From NCBI GenBank assembly GCA_945952575.1, contig CAMFIY010000086.1, positions 1-9,902 on the forward strand: a DNA stretch of 9,902 nucleotides, read 5' to 3'. This document shows positions 1-5,304 of the stretch, in pieces. The stretch comes from an uncultured Leucobacter sp. GTDB taxonomy: Bacteria; Actinomycetota; Actinomycetes; Actinomycetales; Microbacteriaceae. Made by a program: the position numbers and the translations under genes. Below the pieces are notes generated by a model that was not told the DNA's origin, did not search any database, and worked only from the letters and a program-made list of their open reading frames with translations. Every line of letters begins with the position of its first letter. Within the stretch, counting starts at the first letter, position 1.

Positions 1-48
1 TCGCTCGCGCCGAAGTACCGCGCGAAGGACGAGGGCTCCGAGGGCTGA
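1..48 (+). CDS. C-terminal tail of an unidentified protein (5' partial)
   Basis: Frame 1 is open from the first base and ends with TGA at 46-48, giving a 15-residue tail rich in Lys, Glu, Asp and Gly (SLAPKYRAKDEGSEG). The reading is supported by the hairpins that follow it, which fit the 3' end of a plus-strand gene. The fragment is too short to assign a family. It converges on the minus-strand genes of this window. Confidence 0.45.
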   Translation, partial: SLAPKYRAKDEGSEG

Positions 49-107
49 GCCCGGCGCGGCTCCGCGGTCCGGCCGGTCGTCGGCTCAGCCGAGCGCGAGG
101 CTCCGAT

Positions 108-160
108 AGGGGTCAGCCGTGCGAGCTGACGGGGAATCCCGCCCTGCACGGCTGACCCCT
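108..160. terminator. 15-bp perfect inverted repeat, likely terminator of the upstream plus-strand gene
   Basis: Bases 108-122 (AGGGGTCAGCCGTGC) are perfectly complementary to 146-160, with a 23-nt loop. The loop contains a small CGGG/CCCG hairpin (130-133 with 138-141). The element lies 60 nt past the stop at 46-48 and has no U-tract, as is common in high-GC actinobacteria. The left arm can also pair with GCTGAC at 125-130, giving an alternative short hairpin. Confidence 0.65.
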
Positions 161-202
161 TTCCGGTCCTCCTCGGAGCACCCCGGCCCGCACCGGACAC
201 GC

Positions 203-240
203 GAGCGGGGCGGAAGTGGTCTCCCACTCCCGCCCCGCTC
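203..240 (-). terminator. Strong GC-rich hairpin, original terminator of the substrate-binding-protein gene
   Basis: Bases 203-213 (GAGCGGGGCGG) pair perfectly with 230-240. After one mismatch the stem continues for 5 bp (215-219 with 224-228) around a 4-nt loop. On the minus strand it lies 14 nt after the target-duplication copy of CTAG. Removing the insertion element and one target copy places it 14 nt after the TAG stop of the lipoprotein gene now ending at 2915. It is therefore best read as that gene's native terminator, now serving the transposase transcript. It may work in both directions. Confidence 0.75.
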
Positions 241-253
241 TTCGTGCGTATCG

Positions 254-259
254 GCTAGC
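254..259. repeat. Target-site duplication, left copy (GCTAGC)
   Basis: GCTAGC directly abuts the TGT tip of the left inverted repeat at 260 and is repeated exactly next to the right tip at 2914-2919. It matches the NCTAGN target preference known for IS481-family elements. On the minus strand its internal TAG is the stop codon of the transposase. Confidence 0.8.
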
Positions 260-1256
260 TGTAGGAGGTCAACACGTTATTGACGCGTGAGGGTGTCGCG
301 GATGCTGGCGGTTGTCCGCCGTGTGCGCCGTGGGGGCGATGATAGTTGTAGTGCTGGTTCCAGATCTTGAGTGCGGCGGCGCGCTCTGTCTCTGAGTGCC
401 AGGTTCGGGCGTAGAGGAACTCTTCGGCGAGGATGCGGTTGTAGCGCTCGATCTTCCCGTTGTGGCGCGGCGTGTACGGGGTGATTCGCTGGTGCCGACT
501 CTCACCGACCGCTTCGGCGAAGGCGTTCGCCCGATAGCAGGAGCCGTTGTCTGTCACGATGCGTTCGATCTGTGTGATGCCGTGGGCCGCGAGCCACGAT
601 CTTGCTCGGTCGAGAAACGCCACGGCCGTGACGGCTTTCTCGTCGGGCAGCGCTTCGGTGTAGGCGAGTCGGGAGTAGCCATCGATCGCGGAGTGGAGGA
701 ACACGTAGCCGGTCTTTACGCCGCGCGTCTTCGACCGGGCTACCTCCTTGGCCTTGACGCTGTTCTTGCCGTGCACGCGCCAGCCGCCCCCGTCAGGAAT
801 ACGGCCGGCCTTCTTCACGTCGATGTGCACCATGTGACCGGGGCGGTTGGCGATGATTCTTCTCGCCTCGCGGTTGTTCTCGCCGGTGGGGTCCATGAAC
901 TTTCGCCGGTTCAGCCCCAGCTGCGCCAGCAACCGCGTGATCGTGCGGCGGCCGACAGGTGTGCCATCGTGGCGGAGCTCGAAAGCGATGCGGGATGCGG
1001 ACCACTTGTGCTCGCGCCGCATCTGCTCGATCCGCCTGACGAGCTGCCCCGGCGTAGCCGTTGGCTGCCGTGCCGGAGCGGATGAGCGATCGACCAGGCC
1101 GAGTTCACCGAACTGCTTGTACCGGTTTACCCACTTGGAGGCGGTCGCGCGGGAGATGCCCATCTCAGCGGCGACGTGAGCGATCGGTCGCGTGCGACAC
1201 CGAACGACCAGTCGCATGCGTCCTTCGGGAGTCAAGGGCGCGTTTGCGTGCGTCAT
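255..1256 (-). CDS. IS481-family DDE transposase
   Basis: This 333-aa protein is intact and of normal length for IS481-family transposases. An N-terminal helix-turn-helix lies at about residues 23-46 (PIAHVAAEMGISRATASKW). The rve/RNase-H-fold catalytic core has D146 (HIDVKKAG), D236 (VTDNGS) and E270 (HNGKIERYNR), the expected DDE triad, followed by the conserved NYHRPH region near 304. Its ATG overlaps the TGA of the upstream DUF1801 gene (ATGA), so translation is probably coupled. Its last codons run out of the element. The final Ser codon takes one base from the element tip and two from the target duplication, and the TAG stop lies wholly in the duplicated target. It presumably mobilises the whole 260-2913 unit. 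The family call is secure; present activity is not shown. Confidence 0.93.
   Translation of the reverse strand: MTHANAPLTPEGRMRLVVRCRTRPIAHVAAEMGISRATASKWVNRYKQFGELGLVDRSSAPARQPTATPGQLVRRIEQMRREHKWSASRIAFELRHDGTPVGRRTITRLLAQLGLNRRKFMDPTGENNREARRIIANRPGHMVHIDVKKAGRIPDGGGWRVHGKNSVKAKEVARSKTRGVKTGYVFLHSAIDGYSRLAYTEALPDEKAVTAVAFLDRARSWLAAHGITQIERIVTDNGSCYRANAFAEAVGESRHQRITPYTPRHNGKIERYNRILAEEFLYARTWHSETERAAALKIWNQHYNYHRPHGAHGGQPPASATPSRVNNVLTSYS
260..284 (+). repeat. Left terminal inverted repeat of the IS481-type element
   Basis: This reads TGTAGGAGG... and ends GTTATTGAC. It matches the minus strand of 2889-2913 at 17 of 25 positions, including the TGT tip and the inner TTGAC. It overlaps the 3' end of the transposase gene. 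Confidence 0.78.
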
Positions 1257-1606
1257 GTGCTCGCCAGGTCCGCTGCTGCGCGGCTGAGGTTCTGGATCTG
1301 GTGCAGGGGTATCCCCGCGTCACGGTGGATGCGCATCCGTCGCATGCCGCTGGGGCCGTCTCCTTGGAGGAGGCCGTCGGGGTCTTCGAGTTCTGCGCCG
1401 CGATAGTAGAAGATATTGATCCATTCTTGTGCCGCGTAGAGCTTGACCACGGCGTGGCCGTTGAGGGAGAAGTAGGGGTGGCTCCACTTGATCGCTTCCC
1501 GGAACGGACCGCCTGCGCGAATCGCCGTGACGGTGGAAGTGAGCACCTCCGCTGGCCAGGGATGCGTAGCCTCGGCGAGGTAGCGGTCGACGTCGGCGCC
1601 GGTCAT
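1253..1606 (-). CDS. DUF1801 domain protein (passenger gene)
   Basis: The 117-aa protein resembles DUF1801 proteins, small frataxin-like-fold proteins of about 110-140 aa whose biochemical role is mostly undefined. Typical features visible are the N-terminal VDRYLAEA stretch, the IRAGGPFREAIKWSHPYFSLNG segment (roughly residues 29-50), and the aromatic strand EWINIFYYRGAELEDPDG near 62-78. It starts at ATG 1604-1606, overlapping the VOC stop, and ends overlapping the transposase start, so it is translationally coupled on both sides. There is no strong Shine-Dalgarno sequence of its own. It looks complete or missing at most a few C-terminal residues. The family call is likely; the function is unknown. 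Confidence 0.75.
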   Translation of the reverse strand: MTGADVDRYLAEATHPWPAEVLTSTVTAIRAGGPFREAIKWSHPYFSLNGHAVVKLYAAQEWINIFYYRGAELEDPDGLLQGDGPSGMRRMRIHRDAGIPLHQIQNLSRAAADLAST

Positions 1607-1986
1607 GCGTCTTGGCTCAGGTGGACGCGGTTGCCTGCCACATCACGGAGCGTGGCCGCGGTTCCCCACGGCTGCGACTCCGGTTGTCCTTCGAACTCGA
1701 TCCCTCGCGCCAGCATCGTTTCGTAGTCTCTGCGGCAGTTGTCGGTCGCGATGCTGAACATCGGCAGCCCGGCCGCCTGTCTGCCTACAAGAGCCTTCTC
1801 CTCCTCGGTGGTCGCGAGGTCGAGGTTGATCCCGAACCCAGGCTGCTCTGGGTAGCCGACGAGGACCCAGCGGTAGTTGCCGAGCCGCTTGTCTTCGAGC
1901 AGGCTCATGCCGAGCTTGCTGGTGTAGAAGCCGACCGCCTCATCGAGGTCGTTCACGAGGACTTTGAATAGTGGGATCGATGGCAT
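1603..1986 (-). CDS. VOC (glyoxalase/bleomycin-resistance-type fold) protein, passenger gene
   Basis: The 127-aa protein has two βαβββ-type halves: residues about 3-55 (PSIPLFKVLVNDLDEAVGFY) and about 68-125, ending in the typical motif PWGTAATLRDVAGNRVHL. The start at ATG 1984-1986 is chosen because GAGGAGG sits 6 nt upstream; the longer frame to 2001 would start at TTG with no such site. The usual metal-ligand histidines at the start of each half are replaced by hydrophobic residues (PLFKVLV and PMFSIAT). It may therefore act as a binding protein rather than a metal-dependent enzyme (inference). Antibiotic-binding VOC proteins are one known kind; no ligand can be assigned here. Its stop overlaps the DUF1801 start. 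Confidence 0.85.
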   Translation of the reverse strand: MPSIPLFKVLVNDLDEAVGFYTSKLGMSLLEDKRLGNYRWVLVGYPEQPGFGINLDLATTEEEKALVGRQAAGLPMFSIATDNCRRDYETMLARGIEFEGQPESQPWGTAATLRDVAGNRVHLSQDA

Positions 1987-1992
1987 GGGTAG

Positions 1993-1999
1993 CCTCCTC
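1993..1999 (-). promoter_or_regulatory. Ribosome binding site of the VOC gene
   Basis: GAGGAGG on the minus strand, with a 6-nt spacer to ATG 1984-1986. It fixes the VOC start and is the only strong Shine-Dalgarno sequence within the downstream half of the passenger operon. Confidence 0.7.
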
Positions 2000-2050
2000 A
2001 AGTGCGGGTGGTGATGAGCAGCGGATCCAGCCTCGCGTCACCCTGGGCCC

Positions 2051-2854
2051 TCAGTCTTGGATCAATGCGACCTTCCCGTCCGGATCGGTCGTGTGCTGGA
2101 ACTGCCTGCGATAGTCGCGTGGAGTCATCAGCGCGAACAGGGTGAAAGCGCGATTCATGTGCGGCTGGTCCGCGTACCCAGCCTCCGCCGCCACGCGGGC
2201 AAGCGGGAGGTCCTTGTTCATGAGCAGGCGGCGGGCGCGTTCGAACCGGACGCGTGCGATCATCTGCGCCGGTGTCGCATCCAACACCTGGCGGAAGTCG
2301 CGCTGAAGCTTGCGTTGCGAGGAGGTGCACGCCGCCGCGAGTTCCGCCACGGTCAGCTTCGCGGCGTGGTCCGTGATCGCCCGTCCCGCCTCCCGGAGGG
2401 GTGCGGGACCGATCGTCCACGCCAGTAGGTGCGACAGCAGCACCCGGTTCAGCCCGTCCACCGGGTGCGCGGACGAGGCCGCGTCGCGGACGCCGGCGAC
2501 AAGACCCGCGTCGAAGACGTCGTCTGCCGCGGCCCATTGTCGTCCGGCGAAGGCACTGACGTCCCCGAACGGGGCTAGGCCCCACCACGGGAACCTGACG
2601 CACCAGACTTGCATGGCGCCCTCGGCTGTCAGAACTAGCGGACGATCGAGTGTCCCGATCGCGACACATGTCGGTAGCTCAACGCCCGCGTCCGTGTAGG
2701 GGGCGGCAAGCTGGACGACGAGCTCGACCGTGCCGTCAGGCATCACCGTCTCGACATCCTCATCGCTGTACGCCCGCTCGTATGTCCACGCGCACGTCAC
2801 CCACTCGGACAAGCCGGGATGGAGCCCTTCCTCCCGATAGATAACCGGAGCCAC
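2051..2854 (-). CDS. AraC-family transcriptional regulator with DUF6597-like N-terminal domain (passenger gene)
   Basis: The N-terminal sensor-like part holds the YREEGLHPGLSEWV and MPDGTVELVV motifs seen in the DUF6597 group of AraC proteins. The C-terminal AraC DNA-binding domain has two helix-turn-helix units, at about residues 168-188 (LTVAELAAACTSSQRKLQRDF) and 216-238 (ARVAAEAGYADQPHMNRAF), then the usual TPRDYRRQF ending. The start is uncertain. GTG 2852-2854 (267 aa) fits the family's short N-terminus, but the frame is open to TTG 2909-2911, three bases after the neighbouring TAG and inside the inverted repeat. A 64-nt gap separates its stop from the VOC start. It probably controls the passenger operon; it is not native to the amide-related locus. 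The family call is secure. Confidence 0.88.
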   Translation of the reverse strand: MAPVIYREEGLHPGLSEWVTCAWTYERAYSDEDVETVMPDGTVELVVQLAAPYTDAGVELPTCVAIGTLDRPLVLTAEGAMQVWCVRFPWWGLAPFGDVSAFAGRQWAAADDVFDAGLVAGVRDAASSAHPVDGLNRVLLSHLLAWTIGPAPLREAGRAITDHAAKLTVAELAAACTSSQRKLQRDFRQVLDATPAQMIARVRFERARRLLMNKDLPLARVAAEAGYADQPHMNRAFTLFALMTPRDYRRQFQHTTDPDGKVALIQD

Positions 2855-2888
2855 CCGACTATCATCCCGCTCGACGAGCCGAGCGCCC

Positions 2889-2913
2889 GTCAACAACCTC
2901 CTGGCCAGCAACA
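2889..2913 (-). repeat. Right terminal inverted repeat of the IS481-type element
   Basis: On the minus strand this starts TGTTGCTGG and ends GTTGTTGAC, and is the partner of 260-284. It contains an AGGAGG stretch and lies between the stop of the substrate-binding-protein gene and the AraC gene, so it may contribute to AraC expression. Confidence 0.78.
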
Positions 2914-2919
2914 GCTAGC
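2914..2919. repeat. Target-site duplication, right copy (GCTAGC)
   Basis: This is the second exact copy of GCTAGC, next to the right tip (ACA at 2911-2913). On the minus strand it contains the TAG stop codon of the substrate-binding-protein gene, so insertion preserved that stop. Confidence 0.8.
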
Positions 2920-4453
2920 CGACCGTCACATTGTTGACCATGTAGGAGCTGCGGCCCCAGAGGTCGTTCTCGAGACCCGAGATGTTGGCGCGGTGCACCG
3001 TGATGCTCTGGCCGAACACCGGGACCAGGTACGGCCCCCGCTCGTACTCGATCTTCTGCAGCTGCGCGATGAGCGTGCACTGCGCGGCCGGATCGGCCGT
3101 CAGGTAGAGCTCGTTCGCGATCTTGTTGTACTCGGCGTCATCGAACCAGGTGGCGTTCTCCGAGCCGCCGGGCATGAAGTGCGCCTTCGCGGTGATCGCG
3201 TAGGGGCTCGAGGTGAAGCTGATGAAGAACGGCCACTGGGTCCAGCGGTCGAGGAACGTGCCCACGTCGAGCTTGCGGACCGTGATGTCCAGGCCGGCCT
3301 TCTTGCCGTCCTCGGCGATCAGCTGAGCCATCTCCATCATTCCGGGGAAGGCGCCGTCGGTGACGAGCTCGACCTTGGTGCCGACCGCGCCGGCCTCCTC
3401 GAGCAGCTTCTTCGCACCGGCGATGTCCTGCGTGCGCTGCGGCACATCCGGCGGTGCGCACTCGGTGTTGTTGCCGATGAAGTCGTTCGCGATCTGGGCG
3501 TAGCCGCCGAATGCGTTCGTCTTGATCCGCTCGCGATCCACGGCGAGGCGCAGGGCCTGGCGGATCTTCTCGTCCTTGAAGGGAGTCTCCTTCGTGTTCA
3601 TCGCGATGATCGGGTAGGCCGCGGTGTCGCTGACGAGGAGCTTCAGGTTCGAGTCGTTCTTCAGGGCCGGGACCTCGGGGAACGGCACGCCGTGCGCGAC
3701 GTCGATCTGCCCGCCGCGGATCGCGTTGGTGACCGCGTTCTGCTCGGTGAAGTACTGCAGGGTCAGCTTCGAGATCTTCGGCTTCTGGCCCCAGTAGTCG
3801 TCGAAGCGGTGCAACTGCGCCTGCTGGCCGGCCGTGAACGAGTCGATCACGAACGGGCCGGTGCCCTCGGGCTTGTCGACCGACGCGTCGCGGATGCTGC
3901 GCATGTTGATGCGCGCCTGCGCCAGCATGTTCGGCACGAGGCCGAACGGCTTCTTCAGGGTGATCGTGAAGGTGTGGTCGTCGCTCGACTCGAAGGTGGC
4001 GCCGTTCAGGAAGTCGATGTTGCCCGCGTACTGCCAGGCGTTCTTCTTGTCGATCATCCACTTGAGACTGTCGATGGCGTCCTCGGCGATGAACTCGTTG
4101 CCGTTGTGCAGCTTGACGCCCTTGCGGAGGTGGACCGTCCAGACGTCCTGCGCGTCGTTCGGCTCGATCGACTCGGCCAGCATGTTGACGATCTTGCCGG
4201 TGCCGTCGTAGGCGACCAGGCCCTCGTACACCTGCTTGAAGAGGGCGTCGCTCGAGACCGAGCCCTCCTGCTGGTAGGGGTTCACGATGTCGCTGGTGCT
4301 GCCGACCATGCCGACGGTGAGCGACATCTCCTTGGTGCCGCCGTCACCGGTGTTCTCGGCGGGCGGCGCGCAGCCGGTCAGCGCGAACGAGAGGACGATC
4401 GCGGCGACTGCGGCGACCTTCACCCCGTTGCGGAAACGGAATCGGTTGTTCAT
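2915..4453 (-). CDS. ABC transporter substrate-binding lipoprotein, family 5 (peptide/nickel type)
   Basis: The 512-aa secreted lipoprotein has a basic N-terminus, a hydrophobic stretch at about residues 11-26 and a lipobox LTGC with the lipidated Cys at 28. The body is a typical SBP_bac_5 protein: VYEGLVAYD near 75, LRKGVKLHNGNEF, the TGPFVIDSF segment, a region with the family's IRQALRLAVDRERI helix, and a C-terminal Trp/Tyr-rich lobe. Start ATG 4451-4453 has AGGAGGA 7 nt upstream. The family binds oligopeptides but also many other solutes, so the ligand is open; the neighbouring amide hydrolases hint at an amide or peptide-like compound. No permease or ATPase gene is present. Its stop codon TAG lies in the insertion target, and its terminator is now at 203-240. 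Confidence 0.92.
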   Translation of the reverse strand: MNNRFRFRNGVKVAAVAAIVLSFALTGCAPPAENTGDGGTKEMSLTVGMVGSTSDIVNPYQQEGSVSSDALFKQVYEGLVAYDGTGKIVNMLAESIEPNDAQDVWTVHLRKGVKLHNGNEFIAEDAIDSLKWMIDKKNAWQYAGNIDFLNGATFESSDDHTFTITLKKPFGLVPNMLAQARINMRSIRDASVDKPEGTGPFVIDSFTAGQQAQLHRFDDYWGQKPKISKLTLQYFTEQNAVTNAIRGGQIDVAHGVPFPEVPALKNDSNLKLLVSDTAAYPIIAMNTKETPFKDEKIRQALRLAVDRERIKTNAFGGYAQIANDFIGNNTECAPPDVPQRTQDIAGAKKLLEEAGAVGTKVELVTDGAFPGMMEMAQLIAEDGKKAGLDITVRKLDVGTFLDRWTQWPFFISFTSSPYAITAKAHFMPGGSENATWFDDAEYNKIANELYLTADPAAQCTLIAQLQKIEYERGPYLVPVFGQSITVHRANISGLENDLWGRSSYMVNNVTVG

Positions 4454-4460
4454 GAGGTCT

Positions 4461-4467
4461 TCCTCCT
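4461..4467 (-). promoter_or_regulatory. Ribosome binding site of the lipoprotein gene
   Basis: AGGAGGA on the minus strand with a 7-nt spacer to ATG 4451-4453. It rules out the 35-residue upstream extension of the frame, which also lacks signal-peptide character. Confidence 0.75.
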
Positions 4468-4497
4468 GGTGACGTGGTACTTGGAGTTTGTAGCCCC

Positions 4498-4520
4498 GGG
4501 CGGTCGAACGGCTACCGCCC
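4498..4520 (-). other. Hairpin in the lipoprotein mRNA leader
   Basis: GGGCGGT (4498-4504) pairs with ACCGCCC (4514-4520) across a 9-nt loop. It lies 44 nt upstream of the start codon and downstream of the predicted promoter, so it would be part of the leader RNA. Function unknown. Confidence 0.4.
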
Positions 4521-4557
4521 TGTAGCTGTGCGCTGCGGATACGGGTGCTCAATCTCA

Positions 4558-4586
4558 ATGCTCGGCAGCCGCAAACCGGCGATCAA
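4558..4586 (-). promoter_or_regulatory. Candidate sigma-70-type promoter of the lipoprotein gene
   Basis: On the minus strand TTGATC (4586-4581) and GAGCAT (4563-4558) are separated by 17 nt. The predicted start near 4551 gives a leader of about 97 nt. The -10 resembles GAGAAT of the HDAC promoter candidate. This is inferred from sequence only. Confidence 0.4.
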
Positions 4587-4600
4587 GCGTTCGAGGTGGC

Positions 4601-4618
4601 TTGTTCCGCAGCGAACAA
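4601..4618. promoter_or_regulatory. Inverted repeat, candidate operator upstream of the lipoprotein gene
   Basis: TTGTTCCGCAGCGAACAA has perfect 6-bp arms around a 6-nt spacer. It is centred about 59 bp before the predicted transcription start, 15 bp upstream of the -35 box. The position suits an activator or an upstream repressor. It is not a LexA box, whose half-sites have the opposite order. Confidence 0.4.
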
Positions 4619-4646
4619 CTCCCTTGCCCGGAACGACAAATCGGTG

Positions 4647-5111
4647 TTATCGCTCGGACGCCGGCTTGTAGTGGCCGTCGCCGCTCAGCGCGACCGCCAT
4701 GAAGCGGAAGGGGCGATCGACGCGGTTGAAGCCGAGCTGGCAGTGCTTGGTCCCCGCCGGGATGTAGACGGATCCCGAGGTCGTGATGAGGTGACGCTCG
4801 CCCTCGATGTCGAGGTAGACCTCGGCACCGAGATCGTGCGGATCCTCGCGATTGGAGCCCGTGAAGACGAGCACCTCGTCGTACTCGTGCTCGTGCTCGT
4901 CGACCCAGAGCGTCTCCTCGCTCGTGGGGTGCACCCAGCTCATCGTGATGTAGGCCTTCGCCTCGGGCACGTCCTCCGAGCGCATGATCGCCCAGGGCCG
5001 GCTGAGGTTCGCCGGCAGCGGCCGGCCGACGGCCTCGGCCTCGTTGGACATGTCGTCGCGGCAGTCCTTCAGCTCGCGGACGAACAGGTGCTCGTACTGG
5101 CTCGTTGCCAT
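4647..5111 (-). CDS. Single-domain cupin protein
   Basis: The 154-aa protein contains both cupin motifs. Motif 1 has H73, H75, E79 and G85 (DEHEHEYDEVLVFTG); motif 2 has G113, P118, G120, H123 and N129 (GSVYIPAGTKH). The metal ligands H73, H75, E79 and H123 are all present, so a metal site is likely. ATG 5109-5111 is chosen because GGAGAG lies just upstream and the extra 30 residues of the longer frame are Arg/Pro-rich and unlike the family. It precedes the lipoprotein gene by 193 nt. Upstream it carries the same two-part element as the HDAC gene, suggesting joint control. The reaction is not known; cupins include isomerases, dioxygenases and ligand sensors. Confidence 0.85.
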   Translation of the reverse strand: MATSQYEHLFVRELKDCRDDMSNEAEAVGRPLPANLSRPWAIMRSEDVPEAKAYITMSWVHPTSEETLWVDEHEHEYDEVLVFTGSNREDPHDLGAEVYLDIEGERHLITTSGSVYIPAGTKHCQLGFNRVDRPFRFMAVALSGDGHYKPASER

Positions 5112-5166
5112 GGTCTCTCTCCATTCTCTGCGCGGCGGTCGCCGCGGACGATTCGATCCCACTGTG

Positions 5167-5226
5167 AGGTTAGGAGCCGCGGGAGATGCCGCGCGATGCA
5201 CTCGATCAGGGCAGGATGGGACTTTT
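5167..5226 (-). promoter_or_regulatory. Cupin promoter with AAAAGTCCCA-N14-AGTGCAT element
   Basis: On the minus strand AAAAGTCCCA (5226-5217), 14 nt, AGTGCAT (5202-5196), 23 nt, then TAACCT (5172-5167) as a -10 hexamer. The predicted start near 5160 gives a leader of about 49 nt. The same two blocks, with identical spacing to a -10-like hexamer, precede the HDAC gene at 7621-7680. The blocks would lie near -61 and -39, typical of activator sites, and share AGTSC at a 21-bp interval (two helical turns). No regulator is identified. Confidence 0.5.
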
Positions 5227-5304
5227 GCGGAGGCCGTGCTCGATCACGTTGAGGGTCAGCCGTGATGCGTTCGCGTCGCCGCCCGCGGTCAGCAGCGCCC
5301 CGGT

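Larger units (their letters stand above)
260..2913 (-). mobile_element. IS481-family element with three passenger genes (transporter-IS type)
   Basis: The 2654-bp element is bounded by imperfect 25-bp terminal inverted repeats starting TGT and ending TTGAC, and by a GCTAGC duplication on both sides. Inside, all on the minus strand, are an AraC-type regulator, a VOC protein, a DUF1801 protein and an intact DDE transposase. Ordinary IS481-family elements are about 1-1.3 kb with the transposase alone. Here the transposase is followed upstream at once by DUF1801 (ATGA overlap), and no inverted repeat lies near 1256, so the only matching ends enclose all four genes. Base composition inside is visibly lower in GC than the flanks; for example 1381-1440 is 50% GC. 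No similar element is identified from memory. Confidence 0.8.

Noticed and set aside
396..1085. Plus-strand open frame of 229 codons opposite the transposase
   Set aside because: It is antisense to an intact, clearly recognised transposase and has no family features.
1240..1300. Transposase with a deleted right end next to a truncated DUF1801 gene
   Set aside because: This first impression came from the missing inverted repeat near 1256. It was dropped once the partner repeat and the second GCTAGC were found at 2889-2919.
2051..2854. AraC protein as regulator of the amidohydrolase locus
   Set aside because: It lies inside the insertion element together with the passenger genes, so it is a newcomer rather than the native regulator of the cupin/HDAC element.
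2819..4525. Plus-strand open frame of 568 codons
   Set aside because: It is antisense to the lipoprotein gene, and its Asp/Arg/Val/Leu-rich content mirrors that gene's codon bias. No domain or ribosome binding site.
5129..5145. Small GCGGC/GCCGC hairpin before the cupin gene
   Set aside because: A 5-bp GC stem in GC-rich DNA is expected by chance and has no supporting context.
5196..5226. Plus-strand promoter TGCACT-N17-GACTTT
   Set aside because: It would face the 3' end of the DMFase-like gene with no plus-strand gene to express. The opposite reading gives matching -10 positions before two real genes. Antisense transcription cannot be fully excluded.
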